From positions 1,550,001 to 1,614,000 of the forward strand of contig NZ_JARZAE010000004.1 of NCBI RefSeq assembly GCF_029892095.1: a stretch of DNA of 64,000 nucleotides, written 5' to 3'. A model generated the notes under the pieces. The model was not told the origin of the DNA. It worked only from the letters and a program-made list of their open reading frames with translations, and searched no databases. The DNA comes from Kitasatospora sp. MAP12-44 (GTDB taxonomy: Bacteria; Actinomycetota; Actinomycetes; Streptomycetales; Streptomycetaceae). The position numbers were made by a program, and so were the translations under genes. Positions 1 through 8,720 of this stretch are shown here, piece after piece; position 1 is the stretch's first letter, and each line of letters begins with the position of its first letter.

Positions 1-174
1 GACCGACGGGTTTATGCAGCCACTACAACACTCTCCGTAGCAGTTCGTGTGCCGACACTGCCGAAGCTGCTTCAGAACCACGCGACACGCTGTCACCGTG
101 CGTGTCTCTGCGGTGAACGCGGCCGACCGTGCTGTGATGGCCGAAACCCGGGCGCGAACCGAAGGAGCACCCCT

Positions 175-582
175 ATGTCCAGAATCCGTACCGCAGCGGT
201 CGCCGCCGCACTGGCCACAGCCCTGCTGACCGTCGGCACCGCCGGCGCGACCAGCGCGGCGGCCGCCACCCGAGGCGCCGTCCAGCCGCAGACCGTGACG
301 GGCGACGTCATCCCGAACGGGGCCGACGGCAGCCAGCACACGCTGATGTGCCCGCCCGAGGAGAGCGTCCTCAGCGGCGGCTACGCCCTGACCGCGCAGC
401 CCGGCCACACCCTCGCCCCGCTGCCGGCCGACCTGCTGGAGAGCCGGCCCAACGCCGACGCCAGCGGCTGGATCGTCTCGGTCCGCAAGTTCCAGCAGAG
501 CGAGGACCACAAGCGGTACGAGCCGGCGAACCTCACCCTCTATGTCGCCTGCACCCAGGGCGAGAACACCCCCGGCGGCTGA
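175..582 (+). CDS. Small secreted protein of unknown function
   Basis: The gene encodes 135 residues. The start is the ATG at 175, preceded by GAAGGAG at 161-167; the same frame is open upstream to 49 but that stretch lacks a ribosome site and would bury the signal peptide. Residues 1 to about 33 form a Sec signal peptide (SRIR charged end, alanine/leucine core, A-rich cleavage region), so export is likely. The mature part has two cysteines (in LMCPPEE and VACTQGE) that could form one disulphide. I recognise no domain. It converges on the next gene across a strong hairpin at 610-644. Confidence 0.75.
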   Translation: MSRIRTAAVAAALATALLTVGTAGATSAAAATRGAVQPQTVTGDVIPNGADGSQHTLMCPPEESVLSGGYALTAQPGHTLAPLPADLLESRPNADASGWIVSVRKFQQSEDHKRYEPANLTLYVACTQGENTPGG

Positions 583-609
583 CCGGGGAGTAGTAGCGGC
601 CCGGCGTAC

Positions 610-644
610 GACGGCGCCCCGCCCGGATGGGGCGGGGCGCCGTC
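610..644. terminator. Bidirectional terminator hairpin between convergent genes
   Basis: A perfect 14-base inverted repeat (610-623 and 631-644) with a 7-base loop lies 28 bases after one stop codon and 31 bases before the stop of the opposing gene. The stem is almost all G/C and has no long T run, as is usual in streptomycetes. It can serve both strands. Confidence 0.8.
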
Positions 645-674
645 ATACGCCAGCTGTCATACGCCAACGGAGCG

Positions 675-1115
675 TCAGTCGCAGGGGTCCCCGGCGCTCC
701 CCTTGACGATCACCACGCCCTTGGAGTTCTTCATCTCGTAGGTCACCGTGCTGCAGCCACCGCGCTTCTGCACCACCGGGCCCGCGAAGTCCTTGAAAGT
801 GCCCCGGTTGGTGACGCAGGGGTCGCCGGTGTAGTTGTCGCAGATGGTGATGCTCATGTACTTGGCCTGGCCGTAGTACGCGCCCTCCGAGTAGAGGATC
901 GCGCAGGCCGGCTCGTCCGACATCACGGCCGAGGTCTTGTTGTAGATGTACAGGGTGGCCATCGGCACACCCTTGCTGTCGTTGAACCGCTCGGCGTAGG
1001 AGATGTGCGTCAGCCCGGCGCAGTCGGTGGCGGCCTGGCTGGTGCCGGGGAAGGCGATCAGCATGCCGCCGGCGAGGACGAGCGGCGAGAGCATGGCCGC
1101 GAGGCGCTTGATCAT
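675..1115 (-). CDS. Small secreted cysteine-containing protein, unknown function
   Basis: The gene encodes 146 residues. The ATG at 1115 follows AGGAGGAGAA, an excellent ribosome site; the longer open frame upstream is the antisense or shifted reading of the neighbouring large gene. Residues 1-29 are a Sec signal peptide ending in TSQAA. The mature chain has six cysteines (TDC, PAC, TIC, DPC, GGC and DPC near the end), consistent with three disulphides in an extracellular fold. It lies only 17 bases downstream of the large golvesin-like gene on the same strand, so the two are probably co-transcribed. No family was recognised. Confidence 0.75.
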   Translation of the reverse strand: MIKRLAAMLSPLVLAGGMLIAFPGTSQAATDCAGLTHISYAERFNDSKGVPMATLYIYNKTSAVMSDEPACAILYSEGAYYGQAKYMSITICDNYTGDPCVTNRGTFKDFAGPVVQKRGGCSTVTYEMKNSKGVVIVKGSAGDPCD

Positions 1116-1132
1116 GGGGGTTCTCCTCCTGG

Positions 1133-4100
1133 TCAGGGGGTGTAGGTGGTGTTGAAGGGGGTCAGCGGGTCGTCGCAGTGCACGACGTGGCTGGGGATGT
1201 CGCCGGGGGCGTTGCCGATCACCGGGAACGGGATGCCGATGTTCCACGGGTTCCCGCCGCTGCCGCGCTGCGAGTTGTCGCACTGGCCGTAGGCGTTGCC
1301 CGCGTCGCTGTTCACGCCGGGGATGTTGGAGAAGTCCTTCCAGTCGCCCTTGTGGATCGGCTGGCTGGTCGGGTGCCCGGCGCCGTCGACGAGCTTGCCG
1401 TCCAGGTAGAGGTACAGGTCGGGCATGTAGCTCTGGTAGACGATGCTGTCCACCGGGGTCATGTCGCCGTCCGAGTGCTGCTGGGTGGTCTTGACCGTGC
1501 CGTCGGCGCAGAAGTCCGCGCTGATGCTGTGCCAGATCGGCGGCGCGTTGCCGATGGTGGCGCCGAAGGTGTTGGTGCCGTCCGGGCCGGAGTTCTTGAA
1601 GAACATCGAGTAGATGTCGCCCAGCGCGTTGCCCAGGCCGCTCTCCACCCGCGGGTCGGCCTCCACCGTGTTCAGCCACGCGTGGAAGTTGGCGTCGGTG
1701 CTGGGCTGGGCGGTCATCGACCGGTAGCCGTGCACACCTCCGCCCACGTAGCGGACCTCCGCGCACGTGCCGGTGGAGTCGATGTCGGCTCCCTGTAGGT
1801 GCGGCAGGTACGCCTGGCCGGGCACGATGCCGTCGGCGAGCGGGTCGACCGCGGTGGTCTTGCCGCCGCTGTACTGGTAGGCGTCGATCTCGTTGTAGCG
1901 CAGGTCCGGGGCCGCGATGCCGTAGTCGGAGCTGACCGCCTTGATCAGGTTGACCACGAAGCTCGGCAGGTGCGCGTTGCCGACCAGGGTGTCGCCGTCG
2001 ACGTGCTGGGTGCCCGGGACGATCTTGCCGTCGCCGCCCACCACGAAGGTGACGTCGAGGTCGGACTTGATCTTGTAGGAGTTGCGGTCGCTGAAGGCCG
2101 CGGCCGGCGTCTTGGCGGGGTCGGGGCGCGGGTTGGCCATGCCCATCCACACCGGCTCGGACATCGCCGGCGCCGAGCCGTCGGCGGTGGGCGTGTGCCC
2201 GCCGGCCACCAGCTGGTTGTACCAGGCCTGGGCGGCGGCCTGGGTGGCCGGGCCCGCGCAGTTCAGGCCCATGTGCTGCTTGTCCGGGCAGGGCGGGCTG
2301 GCCAGGATGCCGTTGTGGCTGAAGCCCGGGTTGTCCCAGTCGTTGCCGCCCTTGGTCCACTCCATCGCCCAGTTGTAGAGCGTGGTCATGTCGCGCAGCG
2401 GGGTGTCGATCACGGTCGGGATGTTGCTGTCCAGGCTCTGGTTCGGATCGAAGACGGAGGCCGCGGTCAGCGTCCGGTGCACGTACTTCCCGGCGTACGG
2501 GACGAACGCCAGCGCGTTGTAGGCCACCGTGGTGTCACCCGAGGTGGTGTCGTCGGTGGTGTTGGTGAGCACCACCTTGGCGTTGGTCCCGAGCGGGAAG
2601 TACCCGACGGTGACCCAGCCGTTCATCGCCGCGCTCTGGTCCACCACCCGGTCGTAGACCTGACCGCTCTGGGTGGTCACCTGGTAGTGCGCGGACTTGG
2701 TCTTGTTGCCCAGGTACGGCATGTAGGCCTCGACCTGGTACAGCCCGCTCGTCAGCACCGGTGTCCAGGTGCCGGTGGTCTTCAGCAGGTCGTTCCAGTC
2801 ACCGGGCTGGCGGCCGTGCGAGAACCAGTAGTGCGAGCCGAAGCCGCCGGCGATCTGCTGGAGATCCTCCTTGGCCTCGTAGTGGTTGCTCTCGTCCGCA
2901 CCGAAGCTCCAGCTGAAGCTGCCCTTGCTGGTCCAGCCCCGGGTGGCGCAGCGGGTGCGCGGCACGCTGTCCGCGAGCTCGTCGACGATCACCGCGTTGC
3001 TCGGCAGTCCGGCGGTGTCGCACGGTCCCGGGTGCGGATCGGCGTTGCCGGGCTCGGGCCGCACCGTCTTGTACGTGAGGTACTCGGTGCCGCACTGGTT
3101 GAGCGTCAGCGAGGCGCCGGTCAGCGCGCAGTTCTTCCAGACGGTGGAGGACTGGTGGTACCAGTACGGGGTGTAGCAGCCGGGCGTGGCGCATTTCGTC
3201 AGGTGGTTCGGGTCACAGCCGTTGGAGGCGTTGCAGAAGGTGCCCAGCGGCGGCAGGATCGCCTGCGTCCGGTTGGCCGCGGTGGACCAGTAGGCCGCCG
3301 AGTAGCCGTGCGTGTTGCCGCTGTTCTGCACACCGTTGTCGTCGTAGGAGCGGCCGGTGTCGATGGGGAAGGCACCCCATCCCATCACCTTCTCCTCGTA
3401 GGACCAGTACTGCGGGTGCGCGGCCTCCGAGTACTGGTTGTTGTCCAGGAAGGCGGGCCGGTCGGCCGGGTAGTCGGGGTTGGCCGGGTTGTTGGCCCAG
3501 CCCAGGCCCCAGTTCGCGGCGCCGGCGCCGGGGAAGTTGAAGCCTTCGTTGTAGTCCCAGACGGCGGCGAACCAGTTCTCCGGGCGCGCGGGGTCGTCGT
3601 TGTTGAGCGTGACGGTGTTGCCGGGCTGGTGCAGCTCGTTCCACTTCTCCGCCAGGATCTCGGCGGAGTAGGCGATCCCGGTCGCGTAGTCCAGCGCCAC
3701 CGCGCGCTGCGAGTTGGCGGGCAGCAGGGCCTCACCGGGCTTGGCGTGGCCGGCGATCCGCATCCCGTCGGTGGCCTGGCCGATGCCGTAGCCGCAGTCC
3801 GCGCCGTCCCAGTTGATCTTCCAGATCTTGGTGGCGTCGTACCCCTTGGTGCCGGGGTAGATGTTGACCCCGTAGAAGTTGCCGACCAGCGGGTTGCCGT
3901 ACTCACCGGGTTCCGCGTGCGAGGAGGCCTGCCACAGGTTGGACTCCTGGGCCAGGATGCCGAGCAGCACCTGGGCCGGGATCCGGCCGCCGGTGGTCAG
4001 CGTCACCGGCGGGAACATGGTCTGCGGGGACCAGGCGGGCAGGCCGGACTGGTGCCAGTTGGCCGGGCGGCTGATGTTGGGCGAGGTCAGCAGGCCTCGG

Positions 4101-5539
4101 ATCGCCATGTCGGCGGCCCACTCCACCTGGTTGGGGGTGGGCTGGTAGACCATGCTGCCCGGGTCGTTGCGCGGCACCGAGCAGTAGCGGTCCTGGTCGA
4201 CCGGGTCGTTCGCCGGGCTGAGGGCGGCGGCCTTCGCCGCGCTCTGGCCTGAACTCTGGCTCTGGGCCGCGCTCTGGCCTGAACTCTGGCTCTGTGCGAG
4301 CGCCTTGGCGGCCCGGTCCGCGACCGGGGCACCGCCCGCGATATAGGGCAGCAGCGGCGAGGGAGCGGCTCCCGCGCCGCCGGAGACCGCGTCGGTCGTC
4401 GGCACCGTGAAGCTGACCGCCTTGCCGGTGGCCGCCGAGGTTGCCGCGATCTGCACCGGCTGCGCCCCGGCCGCCGGTGCGCTCAGCGGATCCGACACCT
4501 TGGCTGCCAGCGACAGCGGAGCGGCCTGGTTGATCACCAGCCCTCCCTCGGTGGACAGTTGGGCCTGGGCCGGGGCCTGACTACGGCTCAGACCGGACGG
4601 CAGCTTCGCAACCGAGTCCGCCTGCCCGGTCACGAAGACCTGCCCGTGCGCACCCGCGGTCAGCCCCAGCTGCCCGAGTTTGCCGTGCGCCAGCGTGCTG
4701 ACCTTGTCGCCGGCCGACAGCTGCCGGGCCGTCACGTCACTGCCCTGCGGGTCGAGGTAGCTCACCCCGCCTCCCGCGTCCGGGTGCAGGCGCAGCGCGG
4801 TGCCGCTGGTGGTGGCCAGCGCGGTCGCCGTCCCGTTGGACGCGATGCCGAGCAGCTGGTGCCCGGCCGCCGCGACGATCCGGTCGCCGACCGGGACCGC
4901 CGAGGTGGCCTGCCCGTCCACCGTGGCCGTGGCTGTCACCTTGCCGGCGGCCGCGTCCACGGTCTGCAGCTGGGTCTGGGCGCCGGTGCCGTCCTCGGCG
5001 GCCTGGGTCACCACCGCGGTCTCACCGGCTCCGCAGCCGGGGTCGAAGTAGGCCAGGCTCGCGTTGACGGGCAGCTTGGTGACCGCCCCGGTGTCCAGGT
5101 CGACCACGGCGGTGAAGCCGCCCCGGTCGAAGAGGTCCTGGCTGTCGGTGAAGGACCGCGGCGCGTAGACGACGACCGCGCGCTTGCCCGAACCGGTCAC
5201 ACAGGCGTTGCCGATCCACTGGTCGGTCTCCAGGCCCGGCTCGGCCAGGGTGGCCACCGTGCGCCAGGTGTAGCCGGCCTTGGCATCCGCCACCAGCAGG
5301 TGGAATCCGGTCGCGTCGCCCGAGGTGGTCCACGCGCGGTCGGTGGAGTGCTGCCAGTCCTTGCCGAGCACGCCGGCCCGGTCAGCCGCCGCCACGGTGT
5401 CGGGCCCGGCGGCCGCGGGGACGGCCGTCGGGCCGTCCGAGGTCTTCGCCCAGGCCGGACCGGCCGGGGCGAAGGCGGCCAGTACGGCCGCCGTCCCGAG
5501 CAGCGCTATGGGTACGCGCGCTCTGTTTCGTGTTTTCAA
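1133..5539 (-). CDS. Very large secreted golvesin-like protein with a transglycosylase-like domain
   Basis: The gene encodes about 1468 residues. The start is the TTG at 5539 (LKTRNRARVPIALLG), because it opens directly into a classic signal peptide ending near AWA; the frame continues upstream to 5656 but would put about 39 residues before it. Residues roughly 35-400 are a beta-rich repetitive region. At about 470-490 is a Ser/Gln/Ala-rich linker with a duplicated 10-residue unit. At about 520-600 there is a lysozyme/SLT-like segment, with AQESN holding the putative catalytic glutamate and GYGIGQATDGM after it. At about 910-1020 is a golvesin/Xly-type carbohydrate-binding-like domain (YQVEAYMPYL to YNALAFVPY). 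The role is probably cell-wall or extracellular polymer binding or cleavage; the substrate is unknown. Confidence 0.75.
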   Translation of the reverse strand: MKTRNRARVPIALLGTAAVLAAFAPAGPAWAKTSDGPTAVPAAAGPDTVAAADRAGVLGKDWQHSTDRAWTTSGDATGFHLLVADAKAGYTWRTVATLAEPGLETDQWIGNACVTGSGKRAVVVYAPRSFTDSQDLFDRGGFTAVVDLDTGAVTKLPVNASLAYFDPGCGAGETAVVTQAAEDGTGAQTQLQTVDAAAGKVTATATVDGQATSAVPVGDRIVAAAGHQLLGIASNGTATALATTSGTALRLHPDAGGGVSYLDPQGSDVTARQLSAGDKVSTLAHGKLGQLGLTAGAHGQVFVTGQADSVAKLPSGLSRSQAPAQAQLSTEGGLVINQAAPLSLAAKVSDPLSAPAAGAQPVQIAATSAATGKAVSFTVPTTDAVSGGAGAAPSPLLPYIAGGAPVADRAAKALAQSQSSGQSAAQSQSSGQSAAKAAALSPANDPVDQDRYCSVPRNDPGSMVYQPTPNQVEWAADMAIRGLLTSPNISRPANWHQSGLPAWSPQTMFPPVTLTTGGRIPAQVLLGILAQESNLWQASSHAEPGEYGNPLVGNFYGVNIYPGTKGYDATKIWKINWDGADCGYGIGQATDGMRIAGHAKPGEALLPANSQRAVALDYATGIAYSAEILAEKWNELHQPGNTVTLNNDDPARPENWFAAVWDYNEGFNFPGAGAANWGLGWANNPANPDYPADRPAFLDNNQYSEAAHPQYWSYEEKVMGWGAFPIDTGRSYDDNGVQNSGNTHGYSAAYWSTAANRTQAILPPLGTFCNASNGCDPNHLTKCATPGCYTPYWYHQSSTVWKNCALTGASLTLNQCGTEYLTYKTVRPEPGNADPHPGPCDTAGLPSNAVIVDELADSVPRTRCATRGWTSKGSFSWSFGADESNHYEAKEDLQQIAGGFGSHYWFSHGRQPGDWNDLLKTTGTWTPVLTSGLYQVEAYMPYLGNKTKSAHYQVTTQSGQVYDRVVDQSAAMNGWVTVGYFPLGTNAKVVLTNTTDDTTSGDTTVAYNALAFVPYAGKYVHRTLTAASVFDPNQSLDSNIPTVIDTPLRDMTTLYNWAMEWTKGGNDWDNPGFSHNGILASPPCPDKQHMGLNCAGPATQAAAQAWYNQLVAGGHTPTADGSAPAMSEPVWMGMANPRPDPAKTPAAAFSDRNSYKIKSDLDVTFVVGGDGKIVPGTQHVDGDTLVGNAHLPSFVVNLIKAVSSDYGIAAPDLRYNEIDAYQYSGGKTTAVDPLADGIVPGQAYLPHLQGADIDSTGTCAEVRYVGGGVHGYRSMTAQPSTDANFHAWLNTVEADPRVESGLGNALGDIYSMFFKNSGPDGTNTFGATIGNAPPIWHSISADFCADGTVKTTQQHSDGDMTPVDSIVYQSYMPDLYLYLDGKLVDGAGHPTSQPIHKGDWKDFSNIPGVNSDAGNAYGQCDNSQRGSGGNPWNIGIPFPVIGNAPGDIPSHVVHCDDPLTPFNTTYTP
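4236..4294 (-). repeat. 30-base tandem duplication in the linker of the golvesin-like gene
   Basis: Two near-identical 30-base units (4236-4265 and 4266-4294) encode the repeated peptide SGQSAAQSQS-type linker. The duplication is in frame and sits between the beta-rich N-terminal half and the transglycosylase-like segment, so it changes linker length only. Confidence 0.8.
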
Positions 5540-5688
5540 AGGGTTTCCCTGGGGAAGTGACTGCCGCGGCGGGGTCACCGCGGCGCGCCGGTCCACCGGC
5601 TGCGTCCCCGGACGCGGCCCGCTCACCCGACTTGGGAAGATCTTGGTACGACCCACTCACCAGCCCGTAACGGTGTGCTAACCACCCC

Positions 5689-5721
5689 TTGTCACCTGCG
5701 TTTTCGCCGGTTCGCTAGGAT
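5689..5721 (+). promoter_or_regulatory. Possible promoter of the SARP gene
   Basis: TTGTCA at 5689-5694 and TAGGAT at 5716-5721 resemble -35 and -10 boxes and lie 50 bases before the SARP start. The 21-base spacer is longer than the usual 17-19, so only the -10 box is reasonably convincing. Confidence 0.35.
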
Positions 5722-5771
5722 CCGCAAGGCACTGTGGTGCTGCTGGCGCATGAACGTACGGGGGTACGGAT

Positions 5772-6788
5772 ATGAGGTTCACACTGCTGGGGCCGGTGAC
5801 AGTGACCTGTCAAGAAGGGAAGTTGTCCGCCGGGGCGCCGATGACTCGCAGCCTGCTGGCGGTCCTGCTCGCCGAGGCCGGACGGACGGTGCCGGACGGG
5901 CAGTTGGTCGCCGCCCTGTGGGGCGAGCGGCCGCCGGCCACGGCCACGGCCTCACTGCACAACCACGTGATGCGGCTGCGCCGACTGCTCGGCGACGGCG
6001 GGGCCGCCCGGATCCGGCGCTCGCTGGACGGCTACCTGATCGAGGTCCGACCCGGGGAACTGGACCTGCACGACTTCGAGGACGCCGCCCGGCGCGGTAG
6101 GGCGGCACTGGCGGACGGCGACTGGGCCCGGGCGGCCGAGGAGCTGGCCCGGGGGCTGGCCCTGTGGCAGGGCGAGCCGCTGGTCGGCCTGCGGGCCTGC
6201 GCCCGGCAGGCCGCCGGCGCGGATCGGCTGTCCGAGGCACGTCTCCAGGCGGTCGAACAGCTCGCCGAGGCGAGGCTGCGACTGCACGCCTACGGCCAGG
6301 TCATTGCCGACCTCGGCCCGATGGTCCGCCGCCACCCGTGGGCCGAGAACCTGCACGGCCACCTGATGCACGCCCTGTACGGCGCCGGCCGGCAGGCCGA
6401 CGCGCTGGCCGCCTTCCAGCAGCTGCGCCGCGAGCTGCGCGCCGAGCTCGGGGTCGAACCCTCCACGGCCGTAAGGGAGTTGCATCACCGGATCCTGACC
6501 GGCGACCCCACCCTGCTGAGCGGCCCGCCGGCCCCACCCGCGGGGCTCGGGGACGGGGACGCCGTCGGGGTCGGAGGCGGGGTCGGCGAGACCGCGCTGG
6601 ACGACCTGGCGGACGCGCTGCGCGCGGCACTGGCGGCGGTGCGCCGCCTCGGCGACCGGAGCGGCGAGGCCCGGGTCCGGGTGGCCCTGGCCCAGACGCT
6701 GATCCGGCTGGCCGCCTACCGGGAGGCGGAGCGGGAACTGCTGGCCGCCCAGCAGATCAGCCGGGTCTGCTGCCTCAACCGGGCGTAA
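5772..6788 (+). CDS. Short SARP/AfsR-family transcriptional activator
   Basis: This 338-residue protein begins MRFTLLGPVTV, the signature start of the OmpR-like winged helix of Streptomyces antibiotic regulatory proteins. Residues 1-95 are the DNA-binding domain and about 100-250 the bacterial transcriptional activation domain (HPWAENLHGHLMHALY, ELGVEPSTAVRELHHRIL). AfsR-type relatives continue with an NB-ARC ATPase and TPR repeats. Here a short Gly/Pro linker leads to one TPR-like helical hairpin (about 275-332) and the protein ends, so it looks like a SARP with a TPR stub and no ATPase. The stop overlaps the 3' end of the convergent antiporter gene by 14 bases. No biosynthetic gene cluster is visible nearby. 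Confidence 0.85.
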   Translation: MRFTLLGPVTVTCQEGKLSAGAPMTRSLLAVLLAEAGRTVPDGQLVAALWGERPPATATASLHNHVMRLRRLLGDGGAARIRRSLDGYLIEVRPGELDLHDFEDAARRGRAALADGDWARAAEELARGLALWQGEPLVGLRACARQAAGADRLSEARLQAVEQLAEARLRLHAYGQVIADLGPMVRRHPWAENLHGHLMHALYGAGRQADALAAFQQLRRELRAELGVEPSTAVRELHHRILTGDPTLLSGPPAPPAGLGDGDAVGVGGGVGETALDDLADALRAALAAVRRLGDRSGEARVRVALAQTLIRLAAYREAERELLAAQQISRVCCLNRA

Positions 6789-8592
6789 CTCGCGAAGGGG
6801 AGAGCAGGACGACGGTGTCCCCCTCCCCCGGCACCGGGCGGTGCGCCTGGGTGACCGGCTCCAGCCGGCCATCCCCCCGCACCACGAAGAGCGTCTCCCA
6901 GCGGGCCGGCACCTGCTGGCCGGCCGGCCGGGCCACCACGGCCGCGCCGCCCTGGTACCGGCCGGCCAGCGCCGCCCCGGTGAGCTCCGTGCCGAACAGC
7001 ACCTCGCCGCCGAGGAACGGGGCGACCACGCCGACGCTCTCGCGCGGCGCCCCGACCCGGTGCACCGACCCCTCCAAGCTCCCCCGCAGCACGGCCGCCG
7101 CCAGGGCGTTGAAGTCGTCCTCGGCCGTGAGCAGGAACACCGAGGTGATGCCCTCCAGTTCGGCCCCCTCCCCGGTGGCGGCGGCCAGCAGTTCCCCCGG
7201 CGCCAGCTCCAGGCCGACCTTACCGATCCGCTCGCGCTGCTCCTCCAGACCCGCCCACATCAGCACCTCGAGACCCGCCGACCGCAGCGCCAGCCCCAGC
7301 TCCACCACCCACGGCTCACCGCCGACCAGCAGCGGGCGGGAGCGCGACGGCCGCACCACACCGAGGCGCCGCGCGACCACCGCGGCGGTGAACCCGTACA
7401 GCGTCACGGTCGCGACGATGACCACGAAGGTGGCCGGCAGGATCTTGGTGGCGCCGCCGATCCCCTTCGCCACCAGGCTGGCGGAGAACGTCGACGCGGT
7501 CGCCGCCGCGACGATGCCGCGCGGCGCCATCCACCCGACGAAGCCCCGCTCACCCCGGGACAGGTCCGTGCCGAGGGTCGAGAGCAGAGCGACCATCGGC
7601 CTGACGACGACCACCAGGACGGCGGCCAGGGCCAGCGCGGGAAGGGCCACATGACTCAGCGACTGCGGAGTCACGGTGGCCGAGATCGAGATGAAGAGCA
7701 GGCCGAGGATCAGGCTGACCAGGGTCTCGAAGAACACCCGCCGGGCCGGCACGCCGAAGCTCATCAGGTTGGCCACGGCCAGGCCCATCACCACGGCGGC
7801 GATCAGCCCGGTGTCGTCGCGCAGCGCGTCGCAGAAGGCCGCCACCCCGATCACCGCGGCGAGTTGCGCCGTGGTGCCGATCACCGCGCCGAGCCGCACG
7901 AACCGGAACAGCAGCCACAGCACGGCGGCCCCGACGACGCCCCCGAGCAGCCCGATCCCCACACTGCCGAGGAACTTCAGCGCGCCGGTGCCGAACCGGT
8001 GCCCGGTGCCGGCGTCGACCAGATGGAAGACGAGCGCGCCCAGGATGCCGCCGACCGGGTCGATCAGCGAGCCCTCCCACACCAGGATGTGCTGCAGCCG
8101 GTCCTTGGGCCGCACGAAGCCGAGCAGCGGCCCGACCACCGTCGGCCCGGACACCACCAGGATCGCGCCGAGCATCAGGGCCGACCCCCGGTCCATCCCC
8201 AGCAGCGGAATCGCGAGGGCCGTCCCGGCCAGCCAGCTGAGCAGGACGCCGACCCAGATCAGCCGGACGACGACGCGCCGGGTGTGGCCCTTCAGCTTCC
8301 GAAGGTCCAGCCCGAGGCCGGCGTCGTAGAGGATCACCGCGACCGCGAGCGACACCAGGGGCGAGAACGCCGCGCCGAGCATCCGCTGCGGGTTCAGGTC
8401 GTCGAACAGCGCGCCGCCGGCGAATCCGACCGGCAGCAGGACGATGAGCGCCGGGATGCGCAGCCGACCCGCCAGAATCTGCGACCCGACGGCGAGCAGC
8501 ACGGTCAGGCCCACGCCGACGAGGATCTGATTGGTCGTCACCTCCGGGAGCGTGCGGGCCCACGTCGGCAGAGTCAAACCGGACACGTCCAT
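6775..8592 (-). CDS. Cation:proton antiporter (CPA family) with C-terminal cytoplasmic domain
   Basis: This 605-residue membrane protein has about twelve hydrophobic segments over residues 20-420, including VILYDAG, VVSGPTVVGPLL and WEGSLIDPVGG. The last resembles the Asp-containing ion-binding region of NhaP-type CPA1 antiporters. Residues about 430-605 are a soluble tail, including a NAD-binding-like stretch (SVFLLTAEDDFNALAAA) that suggests a degenerate TrkA-N-like regulatory domain. It most likely exchanges Na+ or K+ for protons at the cytoplasmic membrane. The start chosen is the ATG at 8592. Its end overlaps the SARP gene tail to tail. Confidence 0.85.
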   Translation of the reverse strand: MDVSGLTLPTWARTLPEVTTNQILVGVGLTVLLAVGSQILAGRLRIPALIVLLPVGFAGGALFDDLNPQRMLGAAFSPLVSLAVAVILYDAGLGLDLRKLKGHTRRVVVRLIWVGVLLSWLAGTALAIPLLGMDRGSALMLGAILVVSGPTVVGPLLGFVRPKDRLQHILVWEGSLIDPVGGILGALVFHLVDAGTGHRFGTGALKFLGSVGIGLLGGVVGAAVLWLLFRFVRLGAVIGTTAQLAAVIGVAAFCDALRDDTGLIAAVVMGLAVANLMSFGVPARRVFFETLVSLILGLLFISISATVTPQSLSHVALPALALAAVLVVVVRPMVALLSTLGTDLSRGERGFVGWMAPRGIVAAATASTFSASLVAKGIGGATKILPATFVVIVATVTLYGFTAAVVARRLGVVRPSRSRPLLVGGEPWVVELGLALRSAGLEVLMWAGLEEQRERIGKVGLELAPGELLAAATGEGAELEGITSVFLLTAEDDFNALAAAVLRGSLEGSVHRVGAPRESVGVVAPFLGGEVLFGTELTGAALAGRYQGGAAVVARPAGQQVPARWETLFVVRGDGRLEPVTQAHRPVPGEGDTVVLLSPSRVTPG

Positions 8593-8720
8593 CCGGGTTC
8601 GAATCCCCCGGTTTTTCGCCCGCCGGGCCCAACCCGCTCAGCCCATGCGCGACCGCGCGCCCTGCCGGATAGTGGTCAGAGGGGGCATCCCGACGGCGTC
8701 CCGACAGTGCGGAGCAACCC

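Noticed and set aside
1799..4252. 817-residue open frame opposite the golvesin-like gene
   Set aside because: Long antisense frames are expected in DNA this GC-rich. Its composition is Val/Gly/Arg-rich without domains, and the opposite strand has clear coding features.
8591..8616. GGGTTCGAATCCC resembling a tRNA T-arm, followed by TTTTT
   Set aside because: No matching acceptor stem, anticodon arm or D-arm lies within 90 bases upstream, and the region is the start of the antiporter gene. It may be a tRNA remnant or a small hairpin, but I cannot support a gene or an attachment site.
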